Origin: Planctomycetota bacterium
GTDB taxonomy: Bacteria > Planctomycetota > Brocadiia > JAJRTI01
Assembly: GCA_024278415.1 (NCBI GenBank)
Contig: JAJRTI010000719.1
Span: 1-9,330, forward strand
Direction of reading: 5' to 3'
DNA: 9,330 nt
Shown: positions 1 through 7,125 of the stretch, piece after piece
How positions within the stretch are numbered: position 1 is the stretch's first letter
Layout of the letters: every line of letters starts with the position of its first letter
Notes under the pieces: generated by a model
Told to the model about the DNA's origin: nothing
Seen by the model: only the letters and a program-made list of their open reading frames with translations
Database searches by the model: none
Position numbers and translations under genes: made by a program

Positions 1-251
1 GCTCGTTCGCCCGCTGACGCGACCGAACGAGCTTGCACTGGGCTATGTTGTGATGCGCCTTCGGCGCATGTGCATTCTGCGCCGGCGCACCACGGGAATG
101 AACGCCCAGTTTACTACGTACGTTCAGACCTGCACCCCTAACTAAGCGCCATTGCGCCGTGCGGCGGGCACGGCAGGCGCGCGGTGGAGCGTGCCGTCCT
201 CGTGCACTCGCCGCCAATCCGCTTGATCCCGAAGACTCGAAATCCCCCGCC
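1..251. other. Non-coding or gene-tail region with several palindromes
   Basis: No gene can be supported here. Two plus-strand frames are open from the window edge to stops at 139-141 and 143-145, but each is under 50 codons. That length is expected by chance in GC-rich DNA and the peptides resemble nothing I know, so the tail of an upstream gene is possible but unproven. Visible structure: an inverted repeat GCTCGTTCG (1-9) with CGAACGAGC (24-32); a hairpin ATGCGCC-TTC-GGCGCAT (53-69); and a 12-bp perfect palindrome TGCGCCGGCGCA (78-89). None is followed by a T-run. These could be remnants of a terminator or of a repetitive palindromic element. Confidence 0.4.
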
Positions 252-280
252 TTGACACCGTTGGCAGAGAGGCCAATAAT
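252..280 (+). promoter_or_regulatory. Predicted sigma70-type promoter for the propeller lipoprotein gene
   Basis: The -35 hexamer TTGACA (252-257) is a perfect match to the housekeeping consensus. The -10 hexamer AATAAT (275-280) matches TATAAT at 5 of 6 positions, and the spacer is exactly 17 bp. Transcription would start near 287, giving a leader of about 190 nt before the chosen ATG at 475. This is the best-matching promoter in the window. That the host uses the Escherichia-type consensus is an assumption. Confidence 0.6.
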
Positions 281-474
281 GCCCCCTGCGAGCTAGCCCG
301 CCTGGGCTCGTGAGAAATACGGCTTGGCTTTCAAGCCACCCGCGGCGGACGGCCTCGTCCGCCGATGTGGCGAACGCCCTCCCGCGCGTTGAAACTCCGT
401 CGGGCCGAACGTCGCTATCACACAGCACAACCTTGTGCCTCCGCCCGGGCTCGCCGCCAATGAGGAACCACATC
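281..474 (+). other. Structured 5' leader of the propeller lipoprotein gene
   Basis: This is the untranslated stretch between the predicted promoter and the chosen start codon. It holds three consecutive hairpins: AGCCC-GCCT-GGGCT (295-308), GGCTTG-GCTTT-CAAGCC (321-337), and CGGCGGAC-GGCCTC-GTCCGCCG (343-364, 8 perfect base pairs). The reading frame of the downstream gene stays open back to a GTG at 310, but those 55 codons give a low-complexity Ser/Arg/Pro peptide ahead of a clear signal peptide, so I treat them as leader. I recognise no known riboswitch class. The hairpins may be regulatory or simply repetitive palindromic DNA. Confidence 0.4.
462..466 (+). promoter_or_regulatory. Shine-Dalgarno GAGGA that decides the ATG 475 start
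   Basis: GAGGA lies 8 nt upstream of ATG 475. The alternative in-frame starts, ATG 460 and GTG 310, have no purine-rich sequence at a suitable distance. Starting at 475 also places a textbook signal peptide exactly at the N-terminus. Confidence 0.6.
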
Positions 475-2193
475 ATGAGATGGGCTCGACTCGCCTTGTG
501 TTGCGCGCTTGTGTGTTTGTTGGCATGCACGGCCACGGCCGCAACAGGCAAGGGAGGAGCACAGATGGAGGAGTCGGCAGTCATCTACAACGGCATCCGC
601 CTCCCACCGCTGTGGCCTCCGCAGAGGCAGACGCTCTCTCTCGAACCTGAGACGCCCCCTTACCTCAAGTCCCCGCCCGAAGTGATCGTCATCGACGTGG
701 GCCGCCAACTGTTCGTGGACGACTTCCTCATCGAGCACACCACGCTACGCCGGACCTTTCATCTGCCCAAGTATCACCCCGCGAGTCCGGTGCTGAAGGC
801 CGACAAGAAATGGGAGCACGAGTCCGACGGGCCCAAGCGCGGCCCTCTGGCGATGTGCTTCAGCGGCGGAGTCTGGTACGATCCCGCGGACAAGCTCTTC
901 AAGGCGTGGTACCACGCGGACTACAGCAAGCAGTACCTCTGCTACGCAACGTCGAAGGACGGCATCCACTGGGACAAGCCCGCGCTCGACGTTGTGCCTG
1001 GGACGAACATCGTGCTCAAGAGCCCTGGCGGAGCCCGCGTCGTGTGGCTCGACCTCGAGGAGACCGATGCGAGCCGACGATACAAGCTGATCACGACGCG
1101 GGGCGGCGCGGACCTCATCAAGCCCGACCAGAAGTGGTGGGGCAGTCGGTGTTCGTACTTCGTCCACGCGTCCCCTGACGGAATACACTGGAGCGAGCCC
1201 ATCGTCAGGAGCGGCCCGACCGGCGACCGGAACTCGGCCTTCTACAATCCGTTCCGCAAAGTGTGGGTATACAGCATCCGCGAATACTCACCCTTTGGCG
1301 GGCCCAAAGGGCCGGTGCGCTGCCGCCGGTACTGGGAGAGCCCCGACTTGGTCGCCGGCCTCCCTTGGAAATACCGAGAGCCGCCCCTGTGGGTCGGTGC
1401 GGACAATCTCGACCGCCAACCGCCAACGTATACGATTCGCCCCGAACTCTACAACCTCGACGCCGCGCCGTACGAGAGCGTGCTCCTCGGCTTCTTCACC
1501 ATCATGCGCGGCTATGCGGACAAGGCCATCTTCCGTCCCAAGATCAACGAAGTCTGCCTCGGATTCAGCCGCGACGGCTTCCACTGGTCCCGGCCCGACC
1601 GGCGCTCGGCCTTCCCGGTCTCTGAGAACAAGGGCGACTGGAATTGGGGCAACGTCCAGTCCGTAGGCGGCGGCTGCCTGGTCGTGGGCGATCAGCTCTA
1701 CTTCTACGTCAGCGGCCGCAAAGGCGCAGCCCCCTACTTCCACGACGCCGGCGGCAGCACCGGCCTCGCCACCCTTCGCCGCGACGGGTTCGCATCCATG
1801 GACGCCGACGCCCAGGAAGGCACGCTCACGACCCGGCCGCTGCGCTTCAGCGGCAAGCACCTGTTCGTCAACGCATGCGTAGTAGATGATGGCGCGCTGA
1901 CTGCCGAGGTCCTCGATCTGGATGGCCGGCCGATCGCCCCGTTCACCCCAGCCAACTGCGAACCCGTCAAGAGCGACCGCACGCTCGCGGCAGTTCGCTG
2001 GCGCGGCGCTTCCGACCTATCGTCCATCTCCGGCCGGTCCGTGAAACTCCGCTTCCACCTCCGACGAGGCCGCATCTACTCCTTCTGGGTCAGCCCCGAC
2101 GCGTCCGGCGCGAGCCATGGATACGTAGCCGCCGGCGGGCCAGGCTTCACCGGGCCAACGGATACCGTGGGCGTGGATGGATACGGGCAGTGA
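475..2193 (+). CDS. Predicted lipoprotein, GH43/GH32-like five-bladed beta-propeller protein
   Basis: 572 aa. The N-terminus is a lipoprotein signal peptide: MRWAR, a hydrophobic stretch, then the lipobox LLAC with the acceptor Cys at residue 18, so the mature protein is probably membrane-anchored outside the cytoplasm. The segment QLFVDDFLIE (78-87) opens the fold, as in planctomycete-type proteins annotated as glycoside hydrolase family 32/43-like. Three blade-type motifs of the form SxDG(I/F)HW recur at 160-166, 233-239 and 365-371, typical of arabinanase/levansucrase-type propellers. A C-terminal beta-sandwich (about 428-540, from GLATLRRDGFASMDA through VKLRFHL) is the usual companion domain of this family. 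Known of the fold: hydrolysis or binding of plant, algal or microbial polysaccharides. The substrate and catalytic acids cannot be assigned by eye, so it may be a binding protein rather than an enzyme. It has its own promoter at 252-280 and faces the large GH20-like gene tail to tail, so the two are not co-transcribed. Confidence 0.75.
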   Translation: MRWARLALCCALVCLLACTATAATGKGGAQMEESAVIYNGIRLPPLWPPQRQTLSLEPETPPYLKSPPEVIVIDVGRQLFVDDFLIEHTTLRRTFHLPKYHPASPVLKADKKWEHESDGPKRGPLAMCFSGGVWYDPADKLFKAWYHADYSKQYLCYATSKDGIHWDKPALDVVPGTNIVLKSPGGARVVWLDLEETDASRRYKLITTRGGADLIKPDQKWWGSRCSYFVHASPDGIHWSEPIVRSGPTGDRNSAFYNPFRKVWVYSIREYSPFGGPKGPVRCRRYWESPDLVAGLPWKYREPPLWVGADNLDRQPPTYTIRPELYNLDAAPYESVLLGFFTIMRGYADKAIFRPKINEVCLGFSRDGFHWSRPDRRSAFPVSENKGDWNWGNVQSVGGGCLVVGDQLYFYVSGRKGAAPYFHDAGGSTGLATLRRDGFASMDADAQEGTLTTRPLRFSGKHLFVNACVVDDGALTAEVLDLDGRPIAPFTPANCEPVKSDRTLAAVRWRGASDLSSISGRSVKLRFHLRRGRIYSFWVSPDASGASHGYVAAGGPGFTGPTDTVGVDGYGQ

Positions 2194-2194
2194 C

Positions 2195-2216
2195 TTGCGC
2201 CCTGTCGGGCCCGCAA
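2195..2216. terminator. Hairpin between two convergent genes, possible shared terminator
   Basis: TTGCG + CCC, loop TGTC, GGG, a two-base bulge (CC), then CGCAA gives eight base pairs interrupted by one bulge. It fills most of the 28-bp gap between the stop at 2193 (+) and the stop at 2222 (-), so it can serve both genes. No T-run follows on either strand. It is therefore not a classical intrinsic terminator; it may act with Rho, or only protect RNA 3' ends. Confidence 0.4.
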
Positions 2217-2221
2217 AGCGG

Positions 2222-5200
2222 TCAGTGATACTCCAGCACCCCGGCTCGCGCCTCGACCTGATAGCGCTTGCCGGCCTCGGTGACGCCTTCCCCGACGAGC
2301 GTATCGTCAAACCGGAAGAGCGCGGACGTGTCGCGGTCCACCGCCAAACCGCGGCGCGGGGGATCAAAGTCCGCGACGTAGCGCGGGGTGCGCGAAATGC
2401 GCAGGTCGTCGATGCAGGCCTGGGCCGGGCAGCGGCCGGTGTTGAGGCTCCCCACCTGCACCACGTAGGGCGAGTCCGCCTCCAGGCGCACGGACTTGTC
2501 TTCGCCAAGCCGCTCCGGCTTGCTCACCCTGCACGGCCCGGACGCGCGCTTGCCGTCCACGTACACCCGCAGCCAATCCGCCGGCGCGGCGTCGGCGTCC
2601 CACACGACCGCGACGTGACGCCACACACCGACGCGCCAGCCAGCCCCGTGAACCTTGAACGCGCACGACCAGTTCACGTAGTTGCGCGACGTGATGCTCG
2701 CGACCATCGAGCCGTACGCGTCCATGTGAATGAGCGACAGGCTCGATTGGTTGGTGTTGCGCGGGTGCTGCCGGCGCATGACGCCGAAGTGCAGGAACGC
2801 GCGCCGCGCTTGCCGATACTCGCTCTTCTGCCCCGGCGGGGGCCAATCGCCCGGCCACGACGGTTTGAGCCAGAACTCGACCGTGCCCGTGCGCGAACGG
2901 AAGAGCCGCGCCGGCTCCTTGCCTCGCTCCACGACCACAGCCGCGGGGAAATAGGCCGCGCCGCGCAGGCTGGGCGAGGGCCGCGCAGCGTCGCCCGGCG
3001 CGAAAACGCTGCCCACCTTCGGCGCGCCGACCCACCCTCCGAACCGGACCCAACGCTGCCATTCGCCCTCGTCGCTCCGAAGCACAAGGCGAATGCCGCC
3101 GGCCGCGCATTGCTCCTCGAACGCAACCGAGCGCTGCTCCTCTGGCCGCCATCGGTAGAACACGCGCCGGCTGCGCAGCAGATCCTTGCGCGCCTGGAGC
3201 TTGCCCTTGGGGCCATACGCCTCCGCGGCCAACACGACGTTGTGCAGCACTTGGCTCGCCTGCACGTCGACGCGCAAGTCGGCCACCGTGGCGATGCGGT
3301 CGTCCAGGGTGCGCACGGCCGTCTTCATGCCGGCCACCTCGATGGTTGCGGAGGGCTCGTAGCCCTGCTTGCCGGCCCACACGATCTGCCGGAAGCCCTT
3401 CACGTCGTGGAAATCGGCCGCGGTCTGCGGTTGCGTGGAGCTGTTTTCGGCCTCTCCGCCGGCGGTCGCACAGCTCCGACACAAGTTCGCATACCAGCGC
3501 GAGCGAGCCTGCGTCGCGCCGAGCGAGGCGATCGGGATTCTCATCTCCAACTCCCACCGCGCACCTTGAGTGGCCGCCTTGGCCTCCAGGCCTTCGCAAC
3601 GCCACTCGTAGTCCTTGCGCCAGAACTTCACCTCGCCCCTCGGTTCGAGCCGGCATCGTTGATGCCGTACCTTGCCGGTTGAATCGACCATAAAGTGCAC
3701 GTAATCTCCGCGCAGATCGGGCGGCATGAGGAACACCTCGACCCCGTCGGACGCGGCTGGCTCGTCGCCCGGCGACCAGCAGGTGAAGCCAACATAAAGG
3801 TTTGCGTCGTCGTAGAGCAGGCGCGCGCGCGTGTGCGCGCGGGCCACGGCCACCCCGCGCTGATGCACAAAGAAGCTCTCGATGGGATACGCGCGCGCCC
3901 ACGCGGCTTCGTTCAGCCGGCCGTCAAGCGCGATTTTGCTAGCGGTCCTGACGGCGCGAAGCAAGCGGCGGTTGTCGAGCAGTTCGACGATCTCCTTGGG
4001 CGCGGCTCCGAGCGAGCCCAGCTCCTTCAGCTCCTTGCGCGTCTGCTTGAGGCGCTTCACCAGGGGCGCCATATCCACGTCCCAGCCCGGCATGAACGCG
4101 CGCCAGCCGTCGGCCCACTTGTTGCGTCCGCGGGTCTGGAGGATCGGATCGTCAGGCCGCTCGGCCGCGAGCTTCGCGAAGTCGGCCTTCGCCTGCTCGA
4201 CGAGCGCGAGCCCGCGCGCGATCTCGGCTTCCGCGCCGGCGACGTCTTGGGCCTTGGCCCGCTCGCGTGCGCGCATGTTTGCCGCGCGCGCCTTGGCCCA
4301 CCACGTGCAGGAATGGTACACCTCGCGCAGATACACGAACCGGCGGAACGCGAAGTCGTCCATGCCGAGTTGGCCTCCCGTGGCTTGGCGCTTGGCCCAC
4401 AGCTCGTCGAGCGCGCGGGCGCCCCGCTCGGCCATCGCCGCCTGCTCGGCCACGCGCTTCGAGTTCGTGAGCACGTTCGCGTCATTGCCGCGGATGCGCT
4501 CGAAGATCTGCCAGGGATCCATGTTCTGCATGAGCGCGGTCGTGATCGCCGGCGCGGCCTCGCGGCCGAAGAGGTTGCGGATCACGTGTGGGTAGACCAG
4601 GCGGAAGATGTCGCCCTGGGGCTCGCCGTGCGCGACTTGCTCCGCTCCGGGCCGGCCAGCCCACCCGCTCGCGCCGGGTGCGCGCGTGTTCCACGAGTAT
4701 TCCCGCACGGCCAACCCTTGGAGCGGCGCGAACACCTCCCCGCGCGGCTGGGAATACATCACGTCGCGCGGGCTCGCGTAGAACGTGCCGGCCCAGCGCG
4801 GCCCCTCGCTCAGGAACGGCTTCCACGTCTTGCCCGGGAAACCGTACCAGATGAACACGCCGCGCTTGGGCCCGATGATCTCCCGGAACCGTTGCACGAC
4901 ATCAGGCGTGGTCTCGCGGATGCAGAACGTGGCGTCCTGGGGGATCTCCTTGGAGAGCCGGCGCCAAAAGGTTTCGTACTTCGCGGTGAGTTGGCGTGCG
5001 CGCTCCTCGACGGCCGGCCCGCCGCCGTACTTGGCCGTGAGCGCGCGCACGCAGGCGTCGTGGACGAGCACGTAAATGCCATAGGGGTAGAACGTGAAGT
5101 GTACGCGCACGTCCGGCGCGGCGCGCTTGAGCGCGTCGTAGTAGATACGATGCTTGTGCACGACGGCTGACACGTAGTCGTCGCCCCAGCGCTGGCGGCA

Positions 5201-6199
5201 GCGCTCGCATCGCTCGTTCCAGCGCGTGGGGTTCTCGAAGCCGCCGGTGTCGGTGTCGTGGAACCCCACGTCGGTGATGCCGAGCGCCTGGACCATCGCC
5301 GCCAGATCCGCCGCGGTTTCCCGGCGCAACTTGTCCATAGACCAGCAACGAATCCACACGGGGTAACGGCCTGCCGGCAGACATGGGCGTCCGACTTCCG
5401 GATGTTTCGAGACGAGTGCGACGAACGGATGTTCCGCATAGATCATCGCGCCGATGCCGCGGTCCTTGCCGTATTCGATGGCCTCCCGGATCAGCGCCTG
5501 CGACGCGGGCGGCGTGCGCTGCATCCACTTGAAGTAAAACGAGTATTGCAGGTATCCGACCTTCCATCGGAGCAGGCGATCGTAGTGGGCCTGGAGCGCG
5601 GCAAGGTACCGCTTGCGGAACGTCAGGCTCGACGCGCCATTGCGCGCCTTGCTCACGAGGTCGTGGATCTCCGGGATCGTGCTGGAGCCGGCCCGGGACC
5701 CGCTGAGCGGACAGAGGATGTAGTCCGGCCAATCGCGCACCACCGCCTCGCGCCACACGACGCGGCCGTCTTGCTTGGCAAGCAGTTCCGCAAACGTGAC
5801 GCAGGCGTAGAGCGTGCCGATCGCGTCTCGGCCGAGCAGCTCGATGCGCTCCTTGGACGGCTTGATGCAGTACCCGCGCTCGTGCGCCGGCGCGGTGTTG
5901 GGCCGCGTCGCGACCACGATGGGCGTGCGGCCTTCGGGCGCAGCCGTACCGATGGGCAGCGGCCGAGCGCCGCGCTTGGCGAGCGCGGCGTTGATCCACT
6001 CCGCGCCAATGCGCGCCTGCTTGCAGGCGCCGGGCATGAGCACAATCGCCGCGCCGGCGAGGGGCCGGTTCACGCGCGTGAGCCGAATCTCCTTCGGCAT
6101 GGGCACGATGTCCAGCTCCTCCCAGACGGAGGGACCGGCGAACGTGCAGGACGAGAACAGGACCAGCGCAAGGAGCCTTGTGCCGCAGATCGTCGTCAT
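2222..6199 (-). CDS. Secreted modular GH20-like protein with CBM9-like and LamG-like C-terminal domains
   Basis: 1325 aa. The signal peptide spans residues 1-21 (hydrophobic LLALVLFSS, likely cut after TFA; the FSSC motif is a poor lipobox). Residues 28-155 (IVPMPKEIRLT ... IGTLYACVTFAELL) resemble the N-terminal alpha/beta domain that precedes GH20 and related barrels. Residues 160-500 look like a TIM barrel, with VGFHDTDTGG (311-320) at the place where acid residues usually sit, followed by a CERC Cys pair (331-334). Residues about 530-740 are helical. Residues about 752-950 are CBM9/DOMON-like (KIALDGRLNEAAW, LYDDANLYVGF, DGVEVFL). Residues about 1104-1300 are concanavalin/LamG-like (GTVEFWLKP, WRHVAVVWD, RVYVDGKR, IDDLRIS). 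Likely role: extracellular exo-hydrolysis of amino-sugar or uronic glycans, with C-terminal modules for substrate binding; the substrate is unknown. The ATG at 6199 was chosen over the GTG at 6232 because AAGGA lies 8 nt before it. An apparent 7-residue insert occurs at 272-278. The DUF4838 and GH84 families are alternative relatives. Confidence 0.75.
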   Translation of the reverse strand: MTTICGTRLLALVLFSSCTFAGPSVWEELDIVPMPKEIRLTRVNRPLAGAAIVLMPGACKQARIGAEWINAALAKRGARPLPIGTAAPEGRTPIVVATRPNTAPAHERGYCIKPSKERIELLGRDAIGTLYACVTFAELLAKQDGRVVWREAVVRDWPDYILCPLSGSRAGSSTIPEIHDLVSKARNGASSLTFRKRYLAALQAHYDRLLRWKVGYLQYSFYFKWMQRTPPASQALIREAIEYGKDRGIGAMIYAEHPFVALVSKHPEVGRPCLPAGRYPVWIRCWSMDKLRRETAADLAAMVQALGITDVGFHDTDTGGFENPTRWNERCERCRQRWGDDYVSAVVHKHRIYYDALKRAAPDVRVHFTFYPYGIYVLVHDACVRALTAKYGGGPAVEERARQLTAKYETFWRRLSKEIPQDATFCIRETTPDVVQRFREIIGPKRGVFIWYGFPGKTWKPFLSEGPRWAGTFYASPRDVMYSQPRGEVFAPLQGLAVREYSWNTRAPGASGWAGRPGAEQVAHGEPQGDIFRLVYPHVIRNLFGREAAPAITTALMQNMDPWQIFERIRGNDANVLTNSKRVAEQAAMAERGARALDELWAKRQATGGQLGMDDFAFRRFVYLREVYHSCTWWAKARAANMRARERAKAQDVAGAEAEIARGLALVEQAKADFAKLAAERPDDPILQTRGRNKWADGWRAFMPGWDVDMAPLVKRLKQTRKELKELGSLGAAPKEIVELLDNRRLLRAVRTASKIALDGRLNEAAWARAYPIESFFVHQRGVAVARAHTRARLLYDDANLYVGFTCWSPGDEPAASDGVEVFLMPPDLRGDYVHFMVDSTGKVRHQRCRLEPRGEVKFWRKDYEWRCEGLEAKAATQGARWELEMRIPIASLGATQARSRWYANLCRSCATAGGEAENSSTQPQTAADFHDVKGFRQIVWAGKQGYEPSATIEVAGMKTAVRTLDDRIATVADLRVDVQASQVLHNVVLAAEAYGPKGKLQARKDLLRSRRVFYRWRPEEQRSVAFEEQCAAGGIRLVLRSDEGEWQRWVRFGGWVGAPKVGSVFAPGDAARPSPSLRGAAYFPAAVVVERGKEPARLFRSRTGTVEFWLKPSWPGDWPPPGQKSEYRQARRAFLHFGVMRRQHPRNTNQSSLSLIHMDAYGSMVASITSRNYVNWSCAFKVHGAGWRVGVWRHVAVVWDADAAPADWLRVYVDGKRASGPCRVSKPERLGEDKSVRLEADSPYVVQVGSLNTGRCPAQACIDDLRISRTPRYVADFDPPRRGLAVDRDTSALFRFDDTLVGEGVTEAGKRYQVEARAGVLEYH

Positions 6200-6226
6200 G
6201 GTTGCCTTTCCTTCTTCTCGAACGGA

Positions 6227-6331
6227 ACGCACTGACGTGCGCGCTACAAGCGAAGTGTGCGTGCTCGTAGCACGCTCGTAAGAGCGTGCCCTTCTGCCTG
6301 TTCACCGCGCGAGATACGCACTGACGTGCGT
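6227..6331. repeat. 15-bp direct repeat enclosing two overlapping hairpins
   Basis: ACGCACTGACGTGCG occurs exactly at 6227-6241 and 6316-6330, 89 bp apart. Each copy is itself a small hairpin: CGCAC/GTGCG with loop TGAC, extended to 6 bp in the second copy. Between them lie two perfect hairpins that share bases and so cannot form together: GCGTGCT-CGT-AGCACGC (6259-6275) and GCACGCTC-GTAA-GAGCGTGC (6270-6289). The layout suggests a small repetitive palindromic element or a folding switch in the 5' leader of the GH20-like gene. No transposase or known family is recognised. Confidence 0.6.
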
Positions 6332-6360
6332 GGCGTGCGACAAACCTGAGAGGGCGACGC

Positions 6361-6374
6361 TCCGCGATTGCGGA
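6361..6374 (-). terminator. Small hairpin just after the exporter gene, weak terminator candidate
   Basis: TCCGC-GATT-GCGGA is a 5-bp stem with a 4-nt loop, starting 4 nt past the stop codon of the LysE-like gene on the minus strand. No T-run follows it. The position suits transcript ending or 3' protection, but the structure alone is weak evidence. Confidence 0.25.
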
Positions 6375-6378
6375 ATCC

Positions 6379-7053
6379 TCATCTTGCTGCATCGCTGGCC
6401 ACGCTTGCTCCGGAAGCTTTGCCAGACCATCGCCTCACGCCCGACCACGCGAACCTGACGCCGAACGCGACGAGGCCCGCGCCGCACGCGGCGATGATGA
6501 AGCGGAACGGCGCGTCGCCGACAAGCGACCTGCCGAACGCGAGCACTGTGGACACGAGCGTGAACCACACGACGTCGGCCATGATGTGGCCGAAGCCGAA
6601 CGTGGCCAGCCCTGCGAAGCCGCGCTTCAGGCTCAAGCCCACGTAGCTCACCCCGATCGTGGCCCACCAGAAAAGCCAATACGGGTTCACCACCGCGGTC
6701 ACCACGCCCGCGACAATGGGGTGCACCGACGGCTCCGATGCCGCACCGCTCGCGAGCGACACCGACCGCGAGGCCATGAGCGTGAGTGCGCCGAACGCAA
6801 TAAGCGCCGCGCCGCCGAGCAGACCGATCCACGCGAGCACCTTGTCCCGGCTCAACCACTTGCCAAGGCCGCCCACCAGCGCGGCGATCACCGCGGCTTC
6901 CGTGATGCCATGCCCAAGCACGACTAATGGCCCTGCCCACGCACCGAACTCCGGCACGTACGCGACCGTGGCCATGAACATGGGCCCGGGCACAAGCGCG
7001 CCAGAGAAGCCAATGAGGAACGCGCTAATCAGAATGCCGCGGAGGGAGTTCAT
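6379..7053 (-). CDS. LysE/RhtB-type small-molecule exporter
   Basis: 224 aa, the normal length for the LysE/RhtB superfamily of inner-membrane exporters of amino acids and related small solutes. About six hydrophobic spans are visible (roughly 7-30, 39-62, 73-94, 113-136, 147-175, 182-205). Family landmarks are the PGP motif in the first span (PGPMF, residues 22-26) and the NP motif in the middle of the protein (NPYWLFWW, 123-130). The second span carries GHGITEA (47-53). The short C-terminal tail is basic and polar. The ATG at 7053 is the natural start by homology length, but no good Shine-Dalgarno precedes it. It is transcribed divergently from the oxidoreductase gene and away from it. The solute is unknown; a link to amino or amino-sugar products of the neighbouring enzymes is only inference from position. 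Confidence 0.85.
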   Translation of the reverse strand: MNSLRGILISAFLIGFSGALVPGPMFMATVAYVPEFGAWAGPLVVLGHGITEAAVIAALVGGLGKWLSRDKVLAWIGLLGGAALIAFGALTLMASRSVSLASGAASEPSVHPIVAGVVTAVVNPYWLFWWATIGVSYVGLSLKRGFAGLATFGFGHIMADVVWFTLVSTVLAFGRSLVGDAPFRFIIAACGAGLVAFGVRFAWSGVRRWSGKASGASVASDAAR

Positions 7054-7089
7054 ATGGTGTGTTGTAGCGCGGGGGGCCGTGTGCAGAGG

Positions 7090-7118
7090 ATTGTACTGGA
7101 TTGGAAGAAGCTTGGCGA
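7090..7118 (-). promoter_or_regulatory. Candidate promoter for the LysE-like gene
   Basis: On the minus strand TACAAT (7095-7090) matches TATAAT at 5 of 6 positions. It is preceded by a 17-bp spacer and TCGCCA (7118-7113), which matches TTGACA at 4 of 6. Transcription would start near 7083, about 30 nt before ATG 7053. The match is moderate and was found by eye only. Confidence 0.35.
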
Positions 7119-7125
7119 ACGGGGG

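Larger units (their letters stand above)
6200..6378 (-). other. Palindrome-rich upstream region of the GH20-like gene
   Basis: This gap of about 180 bp lies between two minus-strand genes. Next to the GH20-like gene is its ribosome-binding site: AAGGA on the minus strand (6208-6212) with an 8-nt spacer to ATG 6199. The rest is dominated by short hairpins and a 15-bp direct repeat, annotated separately. I found no convincing -35/-10 pair, so whether the gene has its own promoter here or reads through from the exporter gene is open. Confidence 0.4.

Noticed and set aside
2..145. Open frames running in from the left window edge, possibly the end of an upstream gene
   Set aside because: Two different plus-strand frames are open for under 50 codons each; neither peptide is recognisable and chance explains both.
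310..474. A 55-codon N-terminal extension of the propeller protein from a GTG at 310
   Set aside because: No ribosome-binding site precedes it, the peptide is low-complexity Ser/Arg/Pro, it would bury a clear lipoprotein signal peptide, and the DNA forms hairpins.
138..584. A minus-strand open frame of 148 codons in the leader region
   Set aside because: No motifs and no ribosome-binding site, and it overlaps the promoter, the leader and the signal-peptide region of the plus-strand gene.
6200..6232. An 11-codon longer GH20-like protein starting at GTG 6232
   Set aside because: The added residues are charged (MRSVREEGKAT) and precede the signal peptide. The ATG at 6199 has a proper Shine-Dalgarno, and the GTG lies inside a repeat.
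2177..6235. Long plus-strand open frames opposite the GH20-like gene (2177-3682, 3695-5170, 5258-6235)
   Set aside because: Their peptides are Arg/Ala/His-rich with no domain motifs, as expected opposite a GC-rich gene whose minus-strand translation shows clear domains from end to end.
4902..6392. A 496-codon minus-strand frame overlapping the GH20-like gene start
   Set aside because: It is an Arg-rich frame-shifted shadow of the same gene with no recognisable motif.
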